A stretch of 64,000 nt of DNA, from the NCBI RefSeq assembly GCF_004770615.1, contig NZ_RQER01000011.1, forward strand, positions 310,001-374,000, given 5' to 3'. The notes under the pieces are model-generated. The model was not told the origin of the DNA, searched no databases, and worked only from the letters and a program-made list of their open reading frames with translations. This DNA comes from Leptospira langatensis (GTDB lineage: Bacteria > Spirochaetota > Leptospiria > Leptospirales > Leptospiraceae). Positions 17,839 through 27,100 of the stretch are shown here, piece after piece. The first letter of the stretch is position 1. Every line of letters starts with the position of its first letter. Position numbers and translations under genes: made by a program.

Positions 17839-19344
17839 ATGATGCGAATTACGCGAGTCCAATATAAAAAGATCTTTGCTATATTTTCCTTCCTCCTGAT
17901 TTTACTGAGTGTCGAGTGTTCTCCGGTTCCCCTGTTCAAGTGGGGGAATTCCTTCGACGGTCTTGTAGTATCATACAATTCGGAAGAGTATGTTTCCGGA
18001 AATCGTTTGAATCTAGGGACCCAAGTGGCTGGGGATTCAAAGACGATCACAGTTACTTTGGTCAATCGTAGTACAAACACTGTGAACCTGACCGGATCTC
18101 CTGTGGTAAGTATCGGAGGAGCGAACTCGGCTCTATTTACGATCCTGGCGCAGCCTACAAATACAAGCTTGGCTCCGAATGCGAATGTCGCATTCAAATT
18201 AGTATATACTCCTGGGGCTTCCAATTACGGTGCGCATAACGCAACATTGTCTATTCTTTCCGATCAGCCCGATGTTCCTAAGTTTTCTCTTTTGCTAATG
18301 GGAACCGGAACTTCGAGTAAACTTCCTATGATCCAAGTAAAGGATGAGAACTCTCCAATAGATATCGCTGCCTATTTTACTGGGAGCACTGCGGTTCCTT
18401 CTATCGCTGCATTCGGAGCGGTCCAATCGACTACATCTTCTGCTAAGACCCTTACTGTTCGAAATATAGGACAGAATACTCTAAAGATCGGAACTGTAAG
18501 TTTTACTGGTACCGCTTTTACGGGAACCATTAAGAAGTCTAGTCTCGGTGCAAACGAATCCACCGACTTAACAGTTATATTCTCACCTACGGCGGCCTCT
18601 ACGTATACCGAAACGTTGACGATTACGAGCAATGATGCGCTTTCTGGGAATTTAACGAGTTCTAAATTCGTCTTTACATTAAAGGGGACTGGACTTGCTA
18701 GTTCTAGTCCCAAGGTCCAGGTGACTTCGGATGGGATCGATTTGACTGCAAGTGGACTTTCCGTGAATTTTGTTGGAACTAAAACCACTGAGAGTTTTAC
18801 GAAGGCATTTATCTTAAGGAACGTAGGAACAACTGATCTGGTTTTGGGATCGAATCCGGTCTCTATTGATAACTCTACGGATTTTACTGTCTTTCAACCG
18901 ACGAATTTGACGATCAAGCCGGACCAGGCCGTTGCGTTTAACGTTATCTTTCATCCGAATTCAGCATCTTCTATCTCTACTACTTTGCGTATCCAGAGTG
19001 TTACGGATGGAGAGATCGATGTGACCTTGAACGGTATCGGTGGAACCAATGTTGCGGTCACCTGGCCCGCTTTAAAACAGGGCGCTGTCAACTCGCTCGG
19101 CGGCGGATACAAGGTCTGTTATGCAGGTTCGGCTACTGGTTCTGGATTCACTTTCACAAGTCTAACGAATGGAAATGCAGACGGCTGCAATATCGTAAAT
19201 TATAACGGAGGAGCATATACTGCGAATCAAACGGTATTTACTCTTTCTTCCGGAACATACTACTTTAAAGTGCTGCCATTCACTAAGTTCGGATTTGCGG
19301 TCATCACTGAAACTGCGTCTGCTCCCGGAAGCATTACTTTCTAA
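17839..19344 (+). CDS. Choice-of-anchor-D / ASH-like lipoprotein
   Basis: 501 residues from the ATG at 17839 (a TTG 33 bp upstream is less likely). Lipobox LLSVEC, Cys27. Three or four repeated Ig-like domains of about 105-115 residues with the choice-of-anchor-D pattern: FGAVQSTTSSAKTLTVRNIG, then LGANESTDLTVIFSPTAAST, and again ESFTKAFILRNVGTTDL with VAFNVIFHPNSASS. The final about 85 residues differ (WPALKQGAVNSLGGGYKVCY). It is followed after 22 bp by the S8 protease, so the two probably form an operon; it may be a surface partner or substrate of the protease. Confidence 0.83.
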   Translation: MMRITRVQYKKIFAIFSFLLILLSVECSPVPLFKWGNSFDGLVVSYNSEEYVSGNRLNLGTQVAGDSKTITVTLVNRSTNTVNLTGSPVVSIGGANSALFTILAQPTNTSLAPNANVAFKLVYTPGASNYGAHNATLSILSDQPDVPKFSLLLMGTGTSSKLPMIQVKDENSPIDIAAYFTGSTAVPSIAAFGAVQSTTSSAKTLTVRNIGQNTLKIGTVSFTGTAFTGTIKKSSLGANESTDLTVIFSPTAASTYTETLTITSNDALSGNLTSSKFVFTLKGTGLASSSPKVQVTSDGIDLTASGLSVNFVGTKTTESFTKAFILRNVGTTDLVLGSNPVSIDNSTDFTVFQPTNLTIKPDQAVAFNVIFHPNSASSISTTLRIQSVTDGEIDVTLNGIGGTNVAVTWPALKQGAVNSLGGGYKVCYAGSATGSGFTFTSLTNGNADGCNIVNYNGGAYTANQTVFTLSSGTYYFKVLPFTKFGFAVITETASAPGSITF

Positions 19345-19366
19345 TTGGGTTGATAAAAGAAACACT

Positions 19367-21352
19367 ATGAAATACATTATGAAACGATCTCTGATTCTCG
19401 CGATCCTCTTCGGATTTATGTTTGCGGGTGGTGGAATGCTTCTCGCGAAAGATTCCAATTTCCTAGGCGGATTTGGGCAAAGCGTGTTGCGAGCCTTTCA
19501 GACCTTTAAGCTTCCTCCTTCTCAGAAAAAGGCGAGCTCCCTTAGTTCTTCTAAGCAAACCCAGACCATCATCGGAAAGTATATGGCCGGGGAGATCATC
19601 GTTAAATTCAAAAAAGATTCTGATTCTGTTGTGCAATCCTATATCGTGCAATCTGCAGGGGGGGCTATAACGGAGGCGATTTCCGAACATGGCCATAGCC
19701 TGGTTAAGATTGCAAGCGTCCAATCGGTAGAGGATGCGGTATCTGCTTATTCGAATTTACCAAATGTGGAATACGCTCAGCCAAATTATATCTATCATAG
19801 CACAGTGCAGGTGCCAAACGATGCTAAGTTTGCGCAGCAATGGAGTTTGCATAATACATCTCAAACTGTGGCTACAGGAGATTATACTACGAATAATCCC
19901 GGAGTCGCCGGTAGCGACATGGACATGGAACATGCCTGGGACATTTCTACGGATTGTACGAATACGATCGTAGCGGTTGTGGATTCCGGAGTGAATTATA
20001 ATCATGACGACCTGGTCGGCAATATGTGGTCCAGTTCTTCCTGCGTAAGCGATACTGGAAGAAGTCTGGGAAATTGTATCGGCTATGATTATGCGGATAA
20101 CGACAAGGATCCGATGGACCTTGCCGGACATGGAACCCATGTCGCGGGGACCATTGGCGCCAAGGGAAATAATACCATTGGGGTCTCGGGGATTTGTTGG
20201 ACTGCCAAGATCATGCCTGTTCGAGTTTTAGACGCTGCCGGTTCCGGAAGTACTTCGAACATCATGAAAGGTATAAATTTTGCGGCACGCAACGGAGCTA
20301 AGATCATCAATATGAGTCTAGGTGGCCCTGGCTTCGATTCAGCCTTAGATAGTGCGATTGTCCAAGCTGGAACTGTATATGATGTATTGGTAGTCGTTGC
20401 AGCTGGAAATGACGGAGCGGATGTGACCGATAGTACTGTAGGCTATCCATGCGCTTCTACAGCAGCGAATTTATTGTGTATTGCCGCCTTGGACCAATCC
20501 TATGCGCTTGCAAGTTTTTCGAACTACAATACTACAAATGTGGATATAGGGGCTCCTGGAACGAATATTGTAAGCACCTGGGCCGGTCAGAATACGACTG
20601 TGAACGTGACCGATTATAGCTCTTGGACACTTACAAACTCTTCCTCTTCTACGGGCTCTTCTTGGGGAACATCCAGCTGTACTATAAACTCCACTATTTA
20701 TGCTACTTTATTGCTTCCTAATTCTTGTTATATAACGAATGGGACCGGTACTCCAATTGTATATAATAACAACGTTTCTTCCTACGCTTACACTACCTTT
20801 TCCGTCCCTGCCGGAGTAGATGCAGTCACTGCTTCCTTTTATACATTCTTGAGTACAGAAGCAGGATATGACGGTGTATTGGTAGGTTATAAATCCGGAA
20901 CAGGCAATCCATTCACTCCACTGAATATTAATTTGATTTTGGATGCGATGACTGGAAGCTTAAACGGAAATTTCCAAGAGTACAGTCTAAAAAAATGTAC
21001 CGGCGGAAGTGATTGTTCTTTCGGTTTCTTTTTTAGTTCCGATTCTTCTTTTGGCGGGTATGGAGCAGCCATTGTCCTGACTTCTTGGAACTACATGGAC
21101 AAGGACATTCTCAACGTGTACAATACGATCGATGGGACTTCCATGGCGACCCCTCATGTGGCCGGACTGGCGACCCTGATCCGCTCTTTCAATCCTCTGT
21201 TTACGTATCAAGATACGATCAATTTGCTGACTACCAAAGGGGACACCTTAAGTTTATCCAGTAAGATCAAATACAATCTGGGAGCAGATGGATACAAAAC
21301 GCTCGGATACTTGCCTACGCCTGCCGCACCAACAGTTGCTACGGTGCAGTAA
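19367..21352 (+). CDS. Secreted S8 (subtilisin-family) serine protease with large insertion
   Basis: 661 residues from the ATG at 19367, where the signal peptide begins (cleavage near MLLAKDS). Residues about 65-145 are an I9-like inhibitor prodomain (GEIIVKFKKDSDSVVQSYIV). The catalytic triad is visible: Asp206 in VAVVDSGVN, His255 in GHGTHVAG, Ser592 in GTSMATPHVAG, with oxyanion Asn348 in AAGNDG. The stretch between Asn348 and Ser592 is 244 residues against about 66 in subtilisin, so a domain of about 180 residues rich in Ser, Thr, Tyr and Gly is inserted. Probably secreted or surface-associated. A hairpin terminator follows. Confidence 0.93.
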   Translation: MKYIMKRSLILAILFGFMFAGGGMLLAKDSNFLGGFGQSVLRAFQTFKLPPSQKKASSLSSSKQTQTIIGKYMAGEIIVKFKKDSDSVVQSYIVQSAGGAITEAISEHGHSLVKIASVQSVEDAVSAYSNLPNVEYAQPNYIYHSTVQVPNDAKFAQQWSLHNTSQTVATGDYTTNNPGVAGSDMDMEHAWDISTDCTNTIVAVVDSGVNYNHDDLVGNMWSSSSCVSDTGRSLGNCIGYDYADNDKDPMDLAGHGTHVAGTIGAKGNNTIGVSGICWTAKIMPVRVLDAAGSGSTSNIMKGINFAARNGAKIINMSLGGPGFDSALDSAIVQAGTVYDVLVVVAAGNDGADVTDSTVGYPCASTAANLLCIAALDQSYALASFSNYNTTNVDIGAPGTNIVSTWAGQNTTVNVTDYSSWTLTNSSSSTGSSWGTSSCTINSTIYATLLLPNSCYITNGTGTPIVYNNNVSSYAYTTFSVPAGVDAVTASFYTFLSTEAGYDGVLVGYKSGTGNPFTPLNINLILDAMTGSLNGNFQEYSLKKCTGGSDCSFGFFFSSDSSFGGYGAAIVLTSWNYMDKDILNVYNTIDGTSMATPHVAGLATLIRSFNPLFTYQDTINLLTTKGDTLSLSSKIKYNLGADGYKTLGYLPTPAAPTVATVQ

Positions 21353-21362
21353 GTAGTAATCC

Positions 21363-21396
21363 AAGATCGGATGTGGGATTCTCCGCATCCGATCTT
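21363..21396 (+). terminator. Hairpin terminator after the S8 protease
   Basis: AAGATCGGATG and CATCCGATCTT form a perfect 11-bp stem with a 12-nt loop, starting 11 bp after the protease stop codon. A short T-rich stretch follows. Confidence 0.65.
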
Positions 21397-21485
21397 TCCA
21401 TTTCGAACTCGTCCAGCTCTTCTTCCTCCCATCATATTCCTAAAAATCGATTGCTTTTCCCTTTGTGAGGACCTATTTCTCTTTT

Positions 21486-21878
21486 ATGAGCGACGTACAA
21501 GCAAGAGTAGAAGGCACTTCACAAAATTATAAAACGATCCTTAAGGCAGCCGGTCATGAATTGATCGCGGATGAGTCCAAGGAAGATGGGGGAGGAGATT
21601 TAGGACCTTCTCCTCATGAATTCCTGCTTTTGGCCTTGGGAGCTTGCACGGATATTACGATCCGAATGTATGCGCAGCGTAAGAAGATGGATCTCAAGAA
21701 TGTATCCATAGAGTTGAATCTTACGAAAGCGGGGGACCATACTGATATTGAAAGAGTAGTGCTATTAGAAGGAAATCTAAGCGAGCAGGAAAGAGAGAGA
21801 CTCTTACAAGTGGCAAATGCCTGTCCGGTTCACAAGACTCTCAGTAATCCGATCCATATCGATACTAAGTTAGCATGA
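21486..21878 (+). CDS. OsmC/Ohr-family peroxiredoxin-like protein
   Basis: 130 residues from the ATG at 21486; a GTG 21 bp upstream lacks a ribosome-binding site. Single OsmC fold with the two reactive cysteines in ALGACTDITIR and NACPVHKTL, the layout of OsmC-like thiol hydroperoxide reductases. Also PSPHEFLLLALGAC, the usual segment preceding the first Cys. Likely cytoplasmic detoxification of organic hydroperoxides. Monocistronic by position. Confidence 0.92.
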   Translation: MSDVQARVEGTSQNYKTILKAAGHELIADESKEDGGGDLGPSPHEFLLLALGACTDITIRMYAQRKKMDLKNVSIELNLTKAGDHTDIERVVLLEGNLSEQERERLLQVANACPVHKTLSNPIHIDTKLA

Positions 21879-21963
21879 TCTATACCGTATAGGATCGACG
21901 ATTACAGTCGTTCTATGCAAATACAGGAAGCATTTAGGTATAAGTTGGATCTCGAATTTTTCA

Positions 21964-21989
21964 TTTTCTCGCTACGTTAGGCGAGAAAA
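21964..21989. other. 9-bp hairpin in the osmC-kinase intergenic region
   Basis: TTTTCTCGC and GCGAGAAAA are perfect reverse complements around an 8-nt loop. It could be a weak terminator of osmC or an operator for the kinase gene downstream; the T and A runs lie inside the stem, so it is not a textbook terminator. Confidence 0.35.
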
Positions 21990-22030
21990 ACGGATTGAAA
22001 GATGTAAATTTAACATGATAATCCCTGTTT

Positions 22031-23368
22031 GTGCATAGTATATCGAACATCGATAAAAATGCCGAACGCGAATCTATTCCTGCTAGCTTCTCTTCTAATT
22101 CCTTGGGATCCGAAGAAGGTGGATCCGGAATAGAAGATCAAAACACACAAGAAGAGCTACTACGTAAGATCTCCATACTCAATCTTTTGCAACAGGTTGC
22201 CAGTTCCGCAAACGAGGCCAACGATGTGGATTCGATCTTGCAATTCTCCATTGATCGGATCTGTGCGATCGGAAATTGGAAATTGGGACAAGTATATCTC
22301 CTGCAAGAAGAAGATGAGTCTCTTAGTTTATCTCCTATTTGCTATTGCGAAGAAAATCCATCCTTAAAGAAATTTAGAAGAAGTCTCGGCCAAAAAGGAT
22401 CGATCTTCTCAGAAAAGGTCCAGAGAGAAAGAAAGCCTATTTGGTTTACAAAAATTGCAACTAGTTTGGAGGAAGGATCCAGGGATCTTTCCTTGCAAGC
22501 GGAAATAGAATCCGCTTTTGCCCTGCCCATATTGGTTCGGGAGAATCTAGTCGGTGTCTTGGAATTCTTTTCGGAATCGCGAACTCCGGATCCTTCCTTC
22601 TTAGAGGCGATCACTCATATTAGTTCCCTGATCGGTCGTGTTTTCGAGAGACAGGATGCGGAGAATTCCTTAAAGAATTCCCAGGAACAGTTGAGAGCTC
22701 TATCCGCGAGACTTCAGGAAGTAAGAGAAGAGGAAAGGCTCTTAGTAGCAAGGGAGATCCATGACGAACTCGGACAACTTCTTACAGTGCTTAAGATCGA
22801 TATTACATTATTAAAAAATAATATCCAGAAGAAGGACCCGGAAGCGTTCGAACTGTTTTCGGATATCAGATCTATGATCAAGGTCGCGGACACTGCGATC
22901 GAGTCTGTCCAAAGGATCGCTACAGAACTTAGGCCTTTGATCCTAGAGGATTTGGGTTTAGTCGAAGGAATCGAATGGTACAGTAGGGATTTTCAAAAGA
23001 GGACCGGGATCATTTGCGATCTTCGCATTCGAACGGAGAACCTGCCCAGTGAAAAAGAATATTCGATCGCCATCTTTCGTATTTTCCAAGAGGCGCTTAC
23101 GAATGTGGCCAGGCACGCGAAAGCGAATAGGATCCAAGTTTCTCTCGAAGAGGAACCGTCCTTATTGCTTTTACGAATAGAGGACAATGGGGTGGGAATG
23201 GGACAAGATCGATGGAAGAACCATAAATCCTTGGGGTTGATCGGAATGAGGGAGAGAGCAGTGGTACTCGGCGGAGAATTAACGGTTTTAAGCAAAGAAG
23301 GGGAAGGGACTTCCGTGGTAGTGAGAATTCCCCTTCGTAGTAGCGGATTGATGGAGGACAGGTCATGA
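22031..23368 (+). CDS. GAF-domain sensor histidine kinase (NarX/LiaS type, HisKA_3)
   Basis: 445 residues from a GTG at 22031; no strong ribosome-binding site, so the start is uncertain. No membrane segment. GAF domain at about residues 55-205 (LLQQVASSANEANDVDSILQ, then ALPILVRENLVGVLEFFSE), a coiled-coil linker (NSLKNSQEQLRALSARLQEV), HisKA_3 dimerisation with phospho-acceptor His244 in AREIHDELGQLL, and a HATPase_c domain with N box (FQEALTNVARHAKA), G1 (EDNGVGMG) and G2 (GLIGMRERA). It overlaps the response regulator by 4 nt (ATGA), so the two are a cognate cytoplasmic two-component pair. Confidence 0.92.
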   Translation: MHSISNIDKNAERESIPASFSSNSLGSEEGGSGIEDQNTQEELLRKISILNLLQQVASSANEANDVDSILQFSIDRICAIGNWKLGQVYLLQEEDESLSLSPICYCEENPSLKKFRRSLGQKGSIFSEKVQRERKPIWFTKIATSLEEGSRDLSLQAEIESAFALPILVRENLVGVLEFFSESRTPDPSFLEAITHISSLIGRVFERQDAENSLKNSQEQLRALSARLQEVREEERLLVAREIHDELGQLLTVLKIDITLLKNNIQKKDPEAFELFSDIRSMIKVADTAIESVQRIATELRPLILEDLGLVEGIEWYSRDFQKRTGIICDLRIRTENLPSEKEYSIAIFRIFQEALTNVARHAKANRIQVSLEEEPSLLLLRIEDNGVGMGQDRWKNHKSLGLIGMRERAVVLGGELTVLSKEGEGTSVVVRIPLRSSGLMEDRS

Positions 23369-23997
23369 TTTCTACGTTAATAGCGGATGATCATTTATTG
23401 GTAAGAGAAGGTCTGAAGAAGATTCTCTCTATGGAATCGGATATAGATATAGTGTACGAGGCTGAGAACGGTCAGCAAGTATTGGACTTTCTGAACCATC
23501 AGTCGGTGCAGATCATTATTCTGGATATCAATATGCCTACGATGAGCGGTTTGGATATATTAAAATACATTCATAAACTTTCTCCGGATGCGAGAGTGCT
23601 GATCTTAAGCATGTATCCCGAAGATCGCTTTGCAGTCCGTGCTTTAAAGGCAGGTGCTTCCGGTTATATAACCAAGGCAAGTGCCGGGGAAGAATTGATC
23701 GTTGCCATTCGCAAGGTAGTATCTGGCAATCGATATGTAAGCCCGGAAGCGACGGAGATCTTGGTGAGAGAATTGGCAAGGCCTTCGGATAAGTTGTCTC
23801 ATGAGACTCTTTCCGAGAGAGAATTCCAGATCCTAATGCTTCTCGTAAAAGGAAAAAGCGTGCGGGTCATCGCTGAAGAACTCGCTCTGAGTGTGAATAC
23901 GGTAAATACGTATCGATCCAGAATATTAGAAAAAATGAATTTAAAGTCCACTCAAGAATTGGTGAGATACGCTTACGACCAGAACCTGTTAGAATAG
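23365..23997 (+). CDS. NarL/FixJ-family response regulator
   Basis: 210 residues. Receiver domain with phospho-acceptor Asp54 in IILDINMPTMSG, acidic pair in IADDH and Lys in ITKAS; C-terminal LuxR-type helix-turn-helix at about residues 145-205 (LSEREFQILMLLVKGKS, then LALSVNTVNTYRSRI). Partner of the kinase immediately upstream. A terminator hairpin at 24013 follows. Confidence 0.95.
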   Translation: MISTLIADDHLLVREGLKKILSMESDIDIVYEAENGQQVLDFLNHQSVQIIILDINMPTMSGLDILKYIHKLSPDARVLILSMYPEDRFAVRALKAGASGYITKASAGEELIVAIRKVVSGNRYVSPEATEILVRELARPSDKLSHETLSEREFQILMLLVKGKSVRVIAEELALSVNTVNTYRSRILEKMNLKSTQELVRYAYDQNLLE

Positions 23998-24012
23998 GCG
24001 TTTTGACGATAT

Positions 24013-24040
24013 GGGGAAGGTTTCATCTTCCCTTTCTTCT
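24013..24040 (+). terminator. Rho-independent terminator after the NarL-type regulator
   Basis: GGGAAG and CTTCCC form a 6-bp stem, with a possible extra G-U pair, around a 7-nt loop, followed directly by TTTCTTCTTCTC. It lies 16 bp after the response-regulator stop codon. Confidence 0.6.
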
Positions 24041-24199
24041 TCTCTGGAAGAAATGTAGCATTTTATGTGACACGAAAAATATTCATTTAACGTAGGTAAT
24101 ACGGTTTAGTCGAAGAGTATTTTTTGTTGTTATTCTATTTCAAAGTCTCATACTCTTTTCGTTCCAAAACTATTTTTCCTCTTTACCTAGGGTGAGTGT

Positions 24200-27100
24200 A
24201 TGAGAAGCCCAAAAACTACTGAGACGATCGATAAAGAATCCTTAAATCCAAAACAACTCTTAGAGGTGTTAACCGCTTTAAAGAGAGGCGATCTATCGAA
24301 ACGGATGCCGGTGGATCAAACTGGGATCGCGGGAAAGATCGCAGACTTATTAAACGATATCATTGACCAAAACGATCGAATGGTGAAGGAGTTCGAGCGC
24401 ATCAGTAATGAGGTAGGGCAAGAAGGAAAAATCTCCCAAAGGATCAGCGGCGTTTCCGCTAGCGGTTCTTGGGGGGCGAGTATGAATTCGATCAACTTGC
24501 TGATCGGAAACCTCGTGCAGCCGAATACGGAAGTAATGAGAGTGATCGGAGCCGTAGCAGGCGGGGACCTTTCTCAAAACATGTCCTTAGAGATAGAAGG
24601 TCGTCCCCTGAAAGGAGAATTTTTACGCACGGCTAAGATCGTAAATATCATGGTGGACCAGTTGAATTCCTTTGCTTCTGAGGTAACTCGGGTTGCCCGG
24701 GAAGTAGGAACAGAAGGAAAGCTCGGAGGTCAGGCGGACGTTCGAGGAGTTGCGGGCACTTGGAAGGACTTAACGGATAGTGTGAACTCAATGGCGTCTA
24801 ACTTGACTGGGCAGGTGAGGGACATTGCGGAAGTTACGAAGGCTGTGGCAACCGGTGACTTATCCAAGAAGATCACAGTGGATGTGAAGGGAGAGATCCT
24901 AGAGCTAAAGAATACGATCAACACGATGGTGGACCAGTTGAATTCCTTTGCTTCTGAGGTAACTCGGGTTGCTAGGGAAGTGGGAACAGAAGGAAAGCTT
25001 GGGGGACAAGCAGACGTTCGAGGAGTTGCGGGAACTTGGAAGGACTTAACGGATAGTGTGAACTCGATGGCATCCAACCTGACTGGTCAGGTGCGGAACA
25101 TTGCGGATGTAACGACTGCGGTGGCGCGAGGGGACTTATCTAAGAAGATCACAGTGGATGTGAAGGGAGAGATCCTCGAACTCAAAGACACGATCAACAC
25201 GATGGTGGATCAGTTGAACTCCTTTGCTTCTGAGGTAACTCGGGTTGCTAGGGAAGTGGGAACAGAAGGAAAGCTTGGGGGACAAGCAGACGTTCGAGGA
25301 GTTGCGGGAACTTGGAAGGACTTAACAGATAGTGTAAACTCCATGGCATCCAACCTGACAGGTCAGGTGCGAAATATTGCGGATGTAACGACTGCAGTGG
25401 CTACCGGTGACTTATCCAAGAAGATCACAGTGGATGTAAAAGGAGAGATCCTAGAACTCAAAGATACCATCAACACGATGGTGGATCAGCTAAACTCGTT
25501 TGCTTCTGAGGTAACTCGGGTTGCCCGGGAAGTGGGAACGGAAGGAAAATTGGGAGGTCAAGCGGACGTTCGAGGAGTTGCCGGAACTTGGAAAGACTTA
25601 ACAGATAGCGTGAACTCCATGGCATCCAACTTAACGGGTCAGGTGCGAAATATTGCAGATGTAACCACTGCGGTAGCCCGCGGGGACTTATCTAAGAAGA
25701 TCACAGTGGACGTGAAAGGAGAGATCCTAGAGTTAAAGAACACCATCAACACGATGGTGGATCAGTTGAACTCCTTCGCTTCTGAGGTAACAAGGGTTGC
25801 CCGGGAAGTGGGAACGGAAGGTGAGCTAGGCGGACAAGCGGACGTTCGAGGAGTTGCCGGTACTTGGAAGGACTTAACGGATAGTGTGAACTCCATGGCA
25901 TCTAACCTGACAGGTCAGGTGCGGAACATCGCAGAAGTAACGACTGCGGTAGCTCGCGGTGACTTATCTAAGAAGATCACAGTGGATGTGAAGGGAGAGA
26001 TCCTGGAGCTCAAAGATACCATCAACACGATGATGGACCAGTTGAACTCATTCGCTTCTGAGGTAACTCGGGTTGCTAGGGAAGTGGGAACGGAAGGAAA
26101 ACTCGGAGGCCAAGCAGACGTTCGAGGAGTTGCGGGAACTTGGAAGGACTTAACGGATAGTGTAAACTCCATGGCCTCCAACCTGACTGGTCAGGTGCGA
26201 AATATTGCAGAAGTAACGACTGCGGTAGCTCGAGGTGACTTATCCAAGAAGATCACAGTGGATGTAAAGGGAGAGATCTCGGAGTTAAAGAACACGATCA
26301 ACACGATGGTGGATCAGCTAAACTCATTTGCTTCTGAGGTAACAAGGGTTGCCCGGGAAGTGGGGGCCGAAGGAAAGCTTGGCGGACAAGCGGACGTTCG
26401 GGGAGTTGCCGGAACTTGGAAGGACTTAACGGATAGTGTGAACTTCATGGCAGGGAACCTCACGGGCCAGGTGCGGGACATTGCGGAAGTTACGAAGGCA
26501 GTGGCAACCGGTGACTTATCCAAGAAGATCACGGTGGACGTGAAAGGAGAGATCCTAGAGTTAAAGAACACGATCAACACGATGGTGGACCAGTTGAACT
26601 CATTCGCTTCTGAGGTAACTCGGGTTGCTAGGGAAGTGGGAACGGAAGGAAAACTCGGAGGCCAAGCAGACGTTCGAGGAGTTGCAGGAACTTGGAAGGA
26701 CTTAACGGATAGTGTGAACTCGATGGCATCTAACCTGACTGGTCAGGTGCGGAACATTGCAGAAGTAACGACTGCGGTAGCTCGAGGTGACTTATCTAAG
26801 AAGATCACAGTGGACGTGAAGGGAGAGATCCTGGAGCTCAAAGATACCATCAACACGATGGTGGATCAGTTGAACTCATTCGCTTCTGAGGTAACGAGGG
26901 TTGCCCGGGAAGTGGGAACAGAAGGAAAGCTTGGGGGACAGGCCAACGTTCGAGGAGTTGCGGGAACTTGGAAGGACCTAACAGATAGTGTAAACTTCAT
27001 GGGTTCGAATCTTACGGACCAGGTGCGAAATATTGCAGAAGTAACAACTGCGGTAGCTCGAGGTGACTTATCTAAGAAGATCACAGTGGATGTAAAGGGA

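Noticed and set aside
17766..18224. 152-codon minus-strand frame over the start of the choice-of-anchor-D gene
   Set aside because: Antisense to a gene with a clear lipobox and repeated domains; no own signature.
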